Positions 35,901 to 46,935 of a stretch of DNA of 64,000 nucleotides are shown here, piece by piece (the stretch's first letter is position 1; each line of letters opens with the position of its first letter). Below the pieces are notes generated by a model that saw only the letters and a list, made by a program, of their open reading frames with translations, did not search any database and had not been told where the DNA came from. A program made the position numbers and the translations under genes. Source of the DNA: Straminergon stramineum (Eukaryota > Streptophyta > Bryopsida > Hypnales > Calliergonaceae); the NCBI GenBank assembly GCA_963920665.1, contig OY987263.1, forward strand, positions 36,382,547 through 36,446,546, written 5' to 3'.

Positions 35901-37282
35901 AGGACGTTGAAGACAGCACTTTGCGGTTGTGACCAACCTGGAGGGTTGGATTTCCACCATCACCCAGGCGTCCCCAAAAATCACTGTAAAGCTAGATTTG
36001 ATGAGGAAAAACACTCGCGGAGACAAGGCAACAAGAAGACGAAAAAAAGTTCACAAATGAAAACAAAAATCTCAGCTCCAACTACAGAAGGGGTCCACAG
36101 GGTGTCGACAAGGCAACAGGGTCAGCGCTCGGACCAATGTCCAGAACAGCGTTGAGACATTCGAGAGGACGTCGAAGACAACACTCTGCGATCGTGACCA
36201 ACCTCGAGGGTTGGATTTCCACCATCACCCAGGCGTCCCCAAAAATCACTGTAAAACTAGATTTGATGAGGAAAACACTCGCGGAAGACAAGGCAACAAG
36301 AAAAATTACACACCTCCCGCCGTGACGCTCACACCCTTGTGCTCCTCCCAGCGACCTTCACACCCTTGCCGCGACCCACGGTACGCAACCCGCAACCTCG
36401 ATCACTCCACCACAATGTGGAAACTACGCTGCCTCGCCCATCACCCAAGGCTCTTCCGAATTGCAAAGGCTCCTCTGAATTGCAAAGCTAGACAAAATTC
36501 GAGAACACAGAAGCAACAAGCAAGCACACTACGAAAAAAGAGAAAACACTACGGTGTTGCTGAAGATATCTAAAATGAGTATTGTGAAACGCTAATGGAT
36601 GGGGATGGATGAACGCCAAGCCACCAAAGGAGATGAACATCATAATTACTAATGAAAATTTCAAATTTTGTCGCCGCCGCCGCCGCTCAAGGAGGGACCA
36701 AGCTGCAGGAGGGGGCACAGAGAGTAGGCTGCGAGGACGGAGAGGCGGACCGCGCGCGTAGGAAGGAGGGGCACCGGCGGACCGCGCGCGTTGGGAGCAG
36801 GCGCACCGGCGGACTGCGCTGGGAGCAGGCAGCACCGCGCAAGTGAGGGGAGCCAAACCCTCACCCTCTCCCTCTCTACCTCTCTTGACACACTCTCTAC
36901 CTCTCTTGACACACCCTACCTCTCTTAATCACCCTCTCACGAAAACCCCGACACCATAGTGTCCAAACAATGAAGGTGTGTGGTACAGAGAGTTTGTTAC
37001 CTTCTTCTTCTTTGGAATTCGTTGCAGTGGTGTTGCAATTTCATTGACCAACTCACTTGGATTGTGTAGGCGGCTACTTCTACGGAGTTTTTGGGTGGAT
37101 GCAGTGGGCGCCTCAGCTGCCTCCATTGTTGAGGTGAGTGATGCGGCCACAACCCCCTCCAAAAAGTTCTTGAAAATGCTGAGACCTGCACTATCCCTGT
37201 CAAGATCATGATCTCCTACTGCTAAAGCTCCTTCTCCACTTGGAAACGGAAGACAACTATGCGCACCTGAGTGAAGTGTCAT
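32907..37282 (-). CDS. CACTA accessory protein (TnpA / Transposase_24-like), multi-exon
   Basis: Exons read on the minus strand: 37282-37001, 35545-35181, 34895-34585, 34498-34144, 33928-33257 and 33101-32907. The start is ATG 37282. The product begins with a neutral segment ending PKKKK, then a Lys/Arg-rich part (RSPPLKKRRARM), a Glu/Asp/Ser-rich run, a conserved-looking block (NPYGKAAEYLANDVKSF, PAYGWGDQ), then WYAQFVTKTLINVRHSL and WEMLRAKRRSAKAQEKS, which resembles the helix of the plant Transposase_24 family, and a long acidic, Ala/Val-rich tail. CACTA elements encode such a protein to bind subterminal repeats. The phase at the 34585/34498 junction does not fit, and a TAG lies at 33514-33512, so this copy may be inactive. 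Function is inferred from position and composition. Confidence 0.5.
35761..36300. repeat. Tandem duplication, 259-264 bp unit, two copies plus start of a third
   Basis: GAGACAAGGCAACAAG starts units at 35761 and 36020, and a partial third begins near 36283. The units share GAAGACGAAAAAAAG, CAGGGTCAGCGCTC, ACCAATGTCCAGAACAGCG and ATCACTGTAAA blocks with few differences. It lies in the first intron of the minus-strand accessory gene. The small divergence shows that it arose well after the element did. Confidence 0.9.
36660..36850. other. GC-rich, CpG-dense patch inside the CACTA element
   Basis: A 190-bp island rich in GCCGCC, GCGGACCGCGCGCG and GCACCGGCGG words stands out in an AT-rich element. 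The block GGCGGACCGCGCGCG occurs twice about 50 bp apart. Open frames through it on both strands are low-complexity (Arg/Gly or Pro/Ala) and show no domain. It could be a promoter-proximal CpG patch for one of the element's genes or a piece of captured host DNA. Confidence 0.6.
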
Positions 37283-39648
37283 GTTGCACTCAAAAAATTG
37301 CTCTCAATTCCGAAGCTAAAGTTCTGAACAGTCTGCAAAAGATGGCTTAGGGTTCCACGCGACAGGCAAAAGCAGGCATCCACCTTTTTAGGGTTCTGTA
37401 GTCACGATTGTTGACTGTCACTAGAATGAAGATCTATGGCATCATGATGTTGTATACAACATCATAACGTCCATTCCAATGTCTTGTAAGACATCTAAGA
37501 GCCCCAGGTGGCATGCCTTTTTAAACCATTTTTGTCAAAATAGATGACAACAACAGTAGTATAATATAATTTAAAAATCTTGGAGGCCTGCCCATGTTTC
37601 CATATTTTTTTTATGAGGATGCTTGGAGGCCTACACATGTTTGCACATTTTTTTGGATTTTATGAGGATGCTTGGAGGCCTACACATGTTTGCATATTTT
37701 TGTGGATTTTATGAGGATGCTTGGAGGCCTACACATGTTTGCACATTTGAGTTTTTAATAGGAGGCTTGGAGGCTTGCAAATTTTTTTCATGAGATTACT
37801 TGAAAACAGTAGAGACATTTCAGATGTTACGCATGTTTCCATATTTTTAGTTCAAATGAACATTGTCAATTTGGACACTTTCAATCAATCTGAGATGTGT
37901 TAGTTCGGACATTTTTGGTCCATTCTTTGTCATTTTAGACATTTGTTTTTGAATGTGAACATAATTAGTGTATGTGGACCTATGAATTTGGACCCTTTTA
38001 TCTTCTTTTGTTATTTCCTAAGACGGATTTGGGATACTACAGATGTGCTCATGTTTGTTTTCTTTAGTGGGATGGATGTTCCTCCTTTTGGGGTTATTGA
38101 ATGCTTGGAGGCCTACACATGTTTTCATATTTTTTTGGATTTGGGTGCAGAAGATGTCTCCATTTCTTTTCTAAGTGGGCTTTAAGGGCCTACAAATTTT
38201 TTCCTAGAGGGGCATTAGGAAATTGAAAGCATTTATAGCGCCGGAGATGCTTCCATATTTTCTATTGAAATGAACATGATCAATTTAGACACTCTCTATC
38301 AATTAAGACATGTTACTTACAACCTCTTGGGTCAGTTTAGGGTCATTTTAGACATGTTCCCATCGATGCAGACCTCATTACTAAATTGTGTCCTAGCAAT
38401 GTGGACATTGGTCATTGCTATTTTTTTTCCTTAGGGGAATTAAAGATGGTGGTTCTATTTTGTTTTTTCATTCATGACTAGAATGAAGACTCTTAAGCTC
38501 ACCCTTATTTCTTCCATGACATCATCAATTTCCATCAAGAGAAGGGGGTCTATGTTAATTTGCTTGTGCTTTTAGAATTGAATGACCTTAAGTACATGAA
38601 AGTAGTGGACATCCAGAAGTGCTAGGGGATCTATATATCTTATACCCACAAATATGTTAATAGCTATGTTTTTCGTGCTGCACAAAAATGGAAAATAGTC
38701 CCGCAAACTCCGTCTATTCTATAATGCTTCATTGGTCTGCTAAACGACACACATCATGGGACTTTTTAGTTGCCTCTAGTGAAGAAGAGATCCTTCTCTT
38801 CCCTAGACTAGCAATAGCAACAAAAGTTGGCAATCAATATCTGAAGGAATGGGAAGAGAACCACATAGTCAGCATGAATTGAAGCTCCAGGTTTCATAGG
38901 TGCAAGTCATCATTACATAGAGTAATGTCTAGTCTGACGTTGATGATAGTTTTCAATGTCAAAATTGACTTTTTCCAGATAATTCCTTGTCGATTTGGAC
39001 AAACTGTATTAATTTCAGGATGGTTAATAGAATTAGACTTGTCCATTCGGACACTATGTTTTTAAAGTGATATGATATGGCATTTATCCCGGATATTTGG
39101 TATTTCGTATTGTACAATTCATGACATGTATGTGTGCAATTTCAAATATGATGTACATCTAGTACAGTGTCAGAGGAGGTAGTCTTTGTATTTGGCTTAC
39201 AATATAATGAGTGAAATGAATGTGCTTGTTTAGGGTCTTCATTTGGGAAGTAGTAGTATCATGGATGCACATGCTGGCATGTTTAGAACAAGGATCATGT
39301 GTCGAAAAAGAAGTCTACTTTGACTTTCTAGAGTATAGAAAATTGCTTTGGTAGACCACATCCCGTTTGTCCTTCATGTCTATGAAGATGTTTTTTCCTT
39401 GTTTCTGGACATAGTACGTCTTTTACAGTGTCCATGATAGCATTGTGAAGTCAACTATGGCAGGCTTCCGACAGCTATGTGTACAGCAGTTTGCCACTTC
39501 CAATGTTTAGTTTTGTGATGGTTTTGTGCAAAACCAAAGTCTTAACGTGTTGCATGTGTGTCATTGCATCTTGTTGCAGTAGGAGGGTTTCTTCAACTTT
39601 CTTCCAAGGCTCTTAGCCCTTTGTGAAGCTAAAGAAGCATATACAACC
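37283..39648. other. CACTA spacer between divergent genes, with a short tandem array
   Basis: This gap separates the start of the minus-strand accessory gene from the transposase start. Bases 37579-37790 hold five units of 43-50 bp built on CTTGGAGGCCTACACATGTTT, and one more copy lies near 38102. GGACAT- and AGACAT-type words continue through the region. No coding motifs were seen. The arrangement suggests that promoters for both genes lie here. Confidence 0.55.
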
Positions 39649-42600
39649 ATGATGCGTGAAGCCCCGCTACGAGGGGCCCGAATTAGAATCAACCACGATG
39701 GTCGAGTTCTCCGCCACATTCCCATGTCAGACCTCATCCTTCAAACAGAGTTGAGGGTGGCAACGGAGATGGATTTGCAGAATTATCGTTGCCCTTGCCG
39801 GACCTGTCATGGAGGGCCACGCCGTGCCATAGACACTATTAGAAAACATCTTTGTGAGAGGGATCGAGATGACTTCCTTATGAAGTCGATGGTCAGAGGG
39901 GACCCTCCAGATGGTTATCCTCATAATGGCATTTGGGTAGAAGACCAAGCTTATGGTGACGATGTCATTGACAATGACGCAGATATTGAAGGCAACAACA
40001 TTGGCGTTGTAGACAACATCCAAGACAATGAAATGGAGGATCACAATGTTGGCTTCATACCACATGATGAAGACAATGCAATGGATGTTGGACATGATGT
40101 TGAACGGCAAGTCTTAGAGGCTTTTGATCGTGGCGACACATTGCATGCAGCTACCATGGCGTCTGAGCCCATCCTTGAGTCCATAGAGGTGGATGAAGAA
40201 GATGATAGAGTGGATAATATGGAACGTCTGTACGAGCACGCCACCACCCCAGTGTACTTGGATGCAACTTGTAGTATTCTCTCAGCCACCATCATCATCA
40301 TGAATATGTGTGCAGTCTTTCATGTGAGTAACAAGTTTGTGGATGAATTGTTGCAGTATTTGTCATCGGACTTGCTACCACAAGGCAATAACATGCCAAG
40401 TAGCCATTATGAGGCTGAGAAGAGGATGAAGAAGTTGGGCCTAGAGTACAACAACATCCACGCTTGCCCAAGTGGATGTGTGCTATATGAGGCGGAGCAT
40501 ACAGAGCTGAGAACTTGTCCTAAGTGCACTAAATCACGATGGTTGGAGGGCTCAAATTCCATACCAGCGAGAGTAATTTGGCATTTTCCCTTGATTCCAA
40601 GGTTGAGACGCATGTTTCGATCTTCAGAGTTGGCCCAGATGTTGACTGGTTGGACGAAGCATGTCAGTGAAGATGGCATCATGCGTTCAGTGGTGGATAG
40701 CCCCGCTTGGAAGCATGTCAATTCAGACACTGTCTTTGCCAACTTTGGTGTTGAAGACAGGAATTTACGTCTGGCATTGGCATTGGATGGCGTGAACCCT
40801 TTCAAATTGAGCAACACCACTTGGTCTACATGGCCCGTGCTCATATTGATTTATAACTTTGAGCCATGGTTTGTAACTAAGAAGTTCTTTATTTCATTAA
40901 GCATTCTCATTTCAAGGAAACATTCCCCAACTTCGAAGAACTTGGATGTGTTTTTGCGACCACTACTTCGGGAGCTACATGCCCTTTGGCAAGGGGTTGC
41001 AGCGCAAGATTTCTCTATACCTGCAGGTTCAAGGCAGTTCATCATGCGGGGGTTGTTGTTGTGGACTATATCTGATTTTCCAGCGTACGGCCTCATCTCC
41101 GGTCTTTGTTGCAAGGGTTATAGAGGATGTCCAAATTGTGGACCTCAGACAGATTCTAGAATGGCGCGGACGGGTGATGTCCGCGCAGATCGAAGTGTAA
41201 GAGGGTCCAAGATTGTTTATGGTGGCATACGCAAGTATTTACGTCGTAATCATCCATACCGTCAGAATCTTCAGTTCAATGGTTGCACAGAGCATCGTGG
41301 TAGACCAGCTTAAATGACCGGTTCAGACGTCGTCCGATATGCTGCATTGCGGCAATCATATCTGGATTTGGGTGGGAAAGAAGATGGACTAGACAACCCG
41401 GTTCGTTTTACTGGGGTGAAAAGGCTTTCTGCTTTATACGAACTTGACTACTTTCAGGTGAGCATTTTATGGCTTCTATAACTTAGGTTGTACGGTGACG
41501 CACTTGTGATGTAAATTCCGATGTTGTAGACGCTGTAGGTGTGCACAGTTGTACTCTGTGTCTAACAATGAAGATGTCCACTTCTGCAGCATCTTCTGGA
41601 ACGGCACATTTTGGACGTCATGCACTGTGAGAAGAATTTGTGCGAGAATATAGTGAAGACGCTTCTTGCTATGAACGACAGCCCTGGAAGTCGAGTTGAT
41701 GCACAAGAGTTGGGGATTCGCGAAGAAATTTGGCTACAAGATCCACGTCGTCGACAAGATGATTTTTACATGCCCCATGTGCCTTACATCATGACCCCAG
41801 AAGAGCGAACGGAATTCATGGACATTATATGCAAAATTCGCACCCCAACAAACTACGTGGGGTCCATTCACAAACGATTCCAAGATGGAAGACTTCAATA
41901 CATGAAGACACATGACTACCACATGCTTATGCAACAAGTGAGCCACACAATCCCATGGTAGTTGTTATAAGTGAATGCGGTCTACACAACCCACCAATGC
42001 AAACGTCTAGAAAATCCACTAGTGGGCTCATGATGAGCATGCTTTGTCCATGATACTATTGTAGTAGACACTGTGTTGGAAGCGTTGTTGTCTATTACAA
42101 CACTCAACTGGATAGACTGTGTCTGACTGCACTAGTTGAATAGACATAGAGCTTGTCCATTTTAGTGAAAACTTTCCTGTTAGACGTCTATGGTTGAAGT
42201 GGAAGCCTTCAATTAGCTGATGTAGGTCACATAATAGGCCACATGTCTTTAATGAAGTAATTTATGTTGCATGCAGATTTTACCGATGGCAGTCCGAAAC
42301 ATCTTGGACGAGAACGTGAGACTGGCTATTATAAAAATTAGCAAAGTCTTCCAACGACTATGTGAAAAAGAAATCAAAGAGGTAGACAAAGATGACGTCA
42401 TGGATGATGTGATCATGGCAATATGCTTGTTGGAAAAGGAGTTTCCAACAACTTTTTTGAACATCATGACACATCTTCCAGTACACCTTGTGCAACAATT
42501 ATTTGTATGTGGACCAGTGCATTGCAGATGGATGTATCCTATAGAACGGTACATGAAGACACTCAAAGATTATGTCCGCACGTATGCCCGACCAGAAGGC

Positions 42601-43965
42601 AGCATAGCAGAAGGATATCACAATGAAGACACTCTTGGCTTTTGCACGGAGTACATGAAAGATTTTCGAGGAACGCAGCACCGGGTATGGGACGCAGAAG
42701 AAGACCCCATCATGAATGATGAGGTCATACGGAGCAAGGCACCAAAGAAGCGCCCCATGTCAGATGAATTACGTTTGTTGGTACATGCATTTGTCATTGA
42801 CAACGTCGCGTGCTTGGAGTCTTGGCGCGAGTAAGTTGAACAAAGTCAATCATGATGTTCTTGTGTCAATTGTGATGTTGTCTCTGTCCTATCCATGTGT
42901 TTGACAAGATACTTAGCATTGTCGAGGAATGTCTAATGTCTGAATGCTTTTAGGGCATCCTAGATTCCTTTCATCATTGTCTTGCATATTAGTAATTGGA
43001 ATTTATTACCAATGCTCTTGGATACGGCGTTAGTTTCAATGCGGGTGTTTCTCACTAAACATATGCCAACTTTTTGCACTTCATATTGGAGATCTTTTTA
43101 AAATATGTAGAGGGTTGATTCCATGAATAGGGAGTACATTGAGGCAAGGAGTCAAAGATGGGAGCAGTGCGAAGAGTTTCGTCGGCGTTCAAGGCGTTCA
43201 CATCCTTGGAGAACTGTCCAGTATCCTCAAGAATTGAGTGACTTCCCCCCTTTCATGCAGTGGTTGACATCTACCGTGAAAGAAGCAGAGCGTTCTGGAC
43301 GTCATGTTCAACAAGATGTGTTGCAGTACTCGCAACCCCCTCAACGAAATGCAACATCACATCGTCAAATGTATTGTCATGGTATGCATCTGCGTGTCCG
43401 TAGTGCGGAAGGTGGTCTTGTTACACAAGATTCATGTGTTGTCGCATCTTTTCGCCGGCAATGTCGTTGGGGTCTTTTGAACGGGAGGCCTCGTAAAGTT
43501 TCACAGGAGTATGTAGGATACATTGAGGAAATATTGGTTTTAGATTACCGAAATCATTGTGTTACCATCCTGCTTTGCGATTGGGTGCGTGGGGCTCGAG
43601 ACGCTCGTTTTCCAAGTATTGAACCGGACCGGTACGGCTTTAGTGTGGCAAACTTCAATAACATGGACGGGCAGGTCCATGCTGATTCATTTGCCTTTCC
43701 ACTTCATTGCCAACAAGTGTTTTTCTCAGATGATCGGCATCGACGAGGGTGGAAAGTAGTGTGCCGAACTATTGTTAGAGGAAGACGTGGAGCAATCCAC
43801 TTTGATGAAGACACTCTAGACATTCTGCAATTGCGAAACGATGGTGACTTTGCTGGCTTGCAGCCAGTGGCAGCTGAATCAGACCCTATTAGACATCCCA
43901 TGGATGTCGAAGAAGACGTTAGAGACATCCTTGGAAACAATGTTGTGTCCAACGATGAAGCTTGA
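39649..43965 (+). CDS. TNP2-type CACTA transposase, four exons, one internal stop
   Basis: The CDS joins 39649-41457, 41590-41937, 42277-42830 and 43113-43965; all junctions have GT-AG borders and matching phase (1188 codons). Exon 1 holds a Cys-rich start (CPCRTCHGG), an acidic stretch, the TNP2 finger-like block HACPSGCVLYEAEH with CPKCTKSRW, and the Transposase_21 core: LALALDGVNPF (about residue 380), LDVFLRPLLREL, and LLWTISDFPAYG (about 473) followed by CCKGYRGCPNCG. Exon 2 has LDVMHCEKNLCENIV. Exon 3 has the DUF4218 blocks THLPVHLVQQL and CRWMYPIERYMKTLKDYV. Exon 4 has a DUF4216-like part (YGFSVANFNNMDG). A TAA at 41311-41313, just before MTGSDVVRYAALR, breaks exon 1; otherwise the gene looks complete. 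The E residue of the DDE triad was not placed. Confidence 0.88.
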
Positions 43966-45161
43966 TTGACATTGTCCCTGGTACACGTAGCATGGGGTCG
44001 TCTAACACATAGACGTCTACGCGGACATCATGAGAATACCGTAGACGATATGTATGTCTTACTGCATATTTTAGTGCATGTTTCAGTGCTCCCAAAACAT
44101 TCATATGACATTGCCAATTTGCATTGAAGGTGCCTCATGTGAACCCTCTACGCAATGCACGTCTTTGTAGTTTCCCACATCATCATGCTCTTCCATGCCA
44201 CTTGTTCTTATAACTTTTGTATTAGACTATTAAGAGCACTCATGAACCTTTCCCTATGGAAATTTATAGTTGGAAATCATTTTCCATGGTGAACACCCTA
44301 AACATCATAGTAAAGTTTCATGCTTTAGACACTGCATAAGCTAAATTCTTGTAAATTCAATGCACGTCATCTCAGACAAACATACCTTATGTTGAAGTGC
44401 ACATGTGCAAGACAATGAAGACTGCCATGCCCCATTGAATGTCTTAGGGAATGTTCGTATTGCCTTATCCTAATCTCATCATCAACATCCTCTTGTCTCA
44501 TGTGCCTCAATGTAAATACCCGAATATTAATAGGAAGATCACCCTCAACGCCAATAGGTCCTCTGAGACATCATTTACAACATTAAACGTCTATGTGGAT
44601 GTCTTTTGGGACGTCTTGAAGTTACTCATGGCATTCCAGAGAAGGCCATCAGAATGGTTGAACTAAGAATTTGTTGACGTGGTAGTGTCTGCCAAGTCAG
44701 CATATTGTTTGCCATGTCAGTATATTATTTGCCACATCATCTTTGGACCACGTCATCTACCACGTCATCACTTTTTAACATACCCTGCCCAAAAAATGCT
44801 GCCCAACTCTTTTTTTCAAGCGGGCAGCGTTGTTATTTAAAAATATAATAATGTAAATGAAAATGACCCACGGTCAAAGTGGGTCCCCACTACTGACGTG
44901 TCAAATATTGTTTTTTCAGACAACCATTTGAACATGATGATGTCAGGCACCATCTCAACGTCAAAGTGGATGCAAATAGCAACACCACCATGTTTTTTCA
45001 CGCGAATTTCCCTTTTTCATCTCCAACATCCACTTCAACTCCTAGTAGACGTAGAGATGTACAAGAAGACATGTTGACACCAAGTTGGACATAAAGTGTC
45101 CAGGCCTTAGACAGGAGCATGTCAACGCCCGACACCAAAAAAAACATAATTTCTTCCCGTG
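43966..45161. promoter_or_regulatory. Right subterminal zone and right end of the CACTA element
   Basis: From about 44670 to 44780 TGACGTGGTA, TGATGTGGCA, TGACATGGCA and TGACTTGGCA-like words occur at short intervals on one strand or the other, matching those near the left end. Closer to the terminus, GACGTAGA, GACATGTTGAC and GACACC words recur. The element ends with TTTCTTCCCGTG (45150-45161). No gene is present. Confidence 0.6.
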
Positions 45162-45164
45162 GTG

Positions 45165-46196
45165 ACTCCCATTGGCTAGACAAGGTCAACTTCTCTCAGC
45201 CGCATGTCATGACCAGATCTACACACACACACATGTAGAGGCCTCAGATACATTTGATAAGCTCCGTAATTCTTAGAACGTACCGCATTTCACAACTACA
45301 TTGGAGAGTGATTGTGACACTTCGCAATGGCATGTTGCGAGACTATCTCACAAGTCCAGCTGCAAATGTCACGCTTAACAACAAGGATCAAACATCCGCT
45401 GTATTGCCAAAATTGCAAAGGGATGTAAAGGTATTCCTGCTCCAACATATCGCAGTAGAAAGAAACAATATGGAAGAATAAGGAAATTGTGATAGATTTC
45501 TGGTTCTGCCCAGATGATATTCACCAATGTGTTCAAGGATCTAAACGTGCTTGGGTGATTGAATGGCCTCAAGTACCAAACTTCTGGCCAGTATTGACAA
45601 GCACTAGTCTAAGTCGCCAAGAAACAGTTCTTTTGCAAGAGGTTGGCTTTCAACTCCAAAAGCAACCACCTATGTCACCTTGACAATTATTCATGATGTC
45701 AAACATATTCGAGGCAATCCTTTATGATCACCCTAGCCCGTTGCACGCAGACACCTATCCGACAACTCGAAGGAGCAAGCCCATTAGACGTATTGCAAAT
45801 GCTTCTACTACAGAGCATCGCAATAAGTGGGAGAGTGCAAGGAATGTGAAAGGAATGATTCTAGGAGTTACCATGCTCCCCTTTCCTAGACTTGGAGCCA
45901 TAATCTCCCTTCAATCTGAAATGGAGCCCATGCATAATGTTTATCAAATCACCCTTGGCATGTACTCGGAGTGCATTTGTCCTAATTTTGTGGACATGGT
46001 TGTCTCAGCAATTGGTGAACGCCAACAGTATGTTAATTGCAAACATCTTTATTACTTATTTCGTTACTTCTACAAGATGAACCCGATGGAAGACAAATTC
46101 ATACATTCTCCAAGCTTCAGCTTCAATGAAGTAAAGTGCCTCCTCATTAAGGCTGGTATCATCAACGTTTCACATGAGGGTCCCCAGAATCCCTAG
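45165..46196 (+). pseudogene. C-terminal segment of the transposase-like gene with SWIM finger
   Basis: The frame continues from 31308 as GDSHWLDKVNFSQP, passes through a CA microsatellite with a stop, and reads VLPKLQRDVKVFLLQ. A frameshift near 45480 leads to IDFWFCPDDIHQC and VPNFWPVLTSTSL. After a TGA near 45680 the tail has LYDHPSPL, MEPMHNVYQITLGMY and a SWIM-type finger: CICPNF followed about 17 residues later by YVNCKHLYYLF (CxC...CxH). A short tail to the TAA at about 46194 ends the gene. SWIM fingers at this place are typical of MULE and FAR1/FHY3 proteins. Confidence 0.65.
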
Positions 46197-46935
46197 AAGT
46201 CCAAGAATCTTTGAGTAGTTCAAATATGAGACTAAGAGACTTTAGACTACAATTACACTTGTAGTTACAGAAGTATGAAGTTCTCTTTTATCAAATATTG
46301 TACCCCATTGGAATATTTTATATACTACCTTACTTCCATCATATTCATCTTTTACAACAATTGAGTTTTTTTTGTCTTCACAATGTATACTTTGATTAAT
46401 GCAGGAAAAATTACAAATAACAATTCTAATACAAATAGTATATACCCACAGTTATAAGTCCACGGTAATAGGTCTACATAAATAGGTCCAAAAATTTACA
46501 CAAAATAGAAGATTTTGCTTGAAATCTTCACATTGTATATTTTTTACTACTTTTATTGAATTTTCAACTACTTTTTCAAATTCTGGTGCTCACCGCTCAC
46601 AAAATCCCTGCTCAATGCTCATAGGCTCATCCTCACACACTCACAGAATAGCACCGCTACTCTCCAGGGTTCCCTCAACCAAATCTAGCTTAGAGATGTC
46701 CGTCCCATGTGGGGTTTTGAGCCTGATATGTCCATCACTCATAATTGACCAAATTGCCATGATTAGTTGGGTTCTAACCTATTTACAACTCGTAGTTTGG
46801 CCATTCTAGCTATAATATTCTAAATATAGACCAAATACTATATTGGAATGTGACATTCCTATTTTGTTACTACACTCTTTTTAGGATTTTTTGTATAATA
46901 AAGTGCAATTAAAATGACAAAATACGAAAAAAGCT

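Larger units (their letters stand above)
31309..45161 (+). mobile_element. CACTA (En/Spm) transposon, 13.85 kb, TSD GTG
   Basis: The left end is CACTAGAAGAAA (31309-31320); the right end read on the minus strand is CACGGGAAGAAA (45161-45150), the same except for the 4th and 5th bases. The 3-bp target-site duplication GTG lies at 31306-31308 and 45162-45164. Inside are a four-exon TNP2-type transposase (39649-43965, plus) and a multi-exon accessory gene (37282-32907, minus). Both subterminal zones carry repeated TGACGTGGCA-like and AGACAT/GACGTC-like words, the usual binding sites of a CACTA accessory protein. Removal of element plus one GTG restores the host frame. The element is old enough to have one stop in the transposase and a changed right terminus. 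Confidence 0.92.
23485..46196 (+). pseudogene. SWIM-type, MULE-like transposase gene, broken by three insertions
   Basis: One gene of about 4.3 kb is spread over 22.7 kb. In order: an N-terminal segment (23485-24124), probable solo LTR (24125-26430), a Cys-rich segment (26431-27316), solo LTR (27317-29531), a DDE-like segment (29537-30160), an intron with SINE-like copies, a further exon (30933-31308), a CACTA element (31309-45161), and a C-terminal segment (45165-46196) with a SWIM-type finger. The DDE-like part has MTIAVCDMQSED and FRGFMANSAQ followed by a Cys/His region; together with the SWIM finger this is the layout of MULE/FAR1-type transposases. At least seven in-frame stops and one frameshift (near 45480) make it non-functional. 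I cannot say whether it was an active transposon or a domesticated copy. Confidence 0.65.

Noticed and set aside
36488..36912. Arg/Pro/Ala-rich frames over the GC-rich patch as genes
   Set aside because: Low-complexity translations of a CpG-dense, repetitive patch on both strands; no domain and no consistent frame.
45219..45240. CA microsatellite palindrome as a transposon end
   Set aside because: It lies 60 bp beyond the CACTA terminus defined by the matching TSD and within restored host coding sequence.
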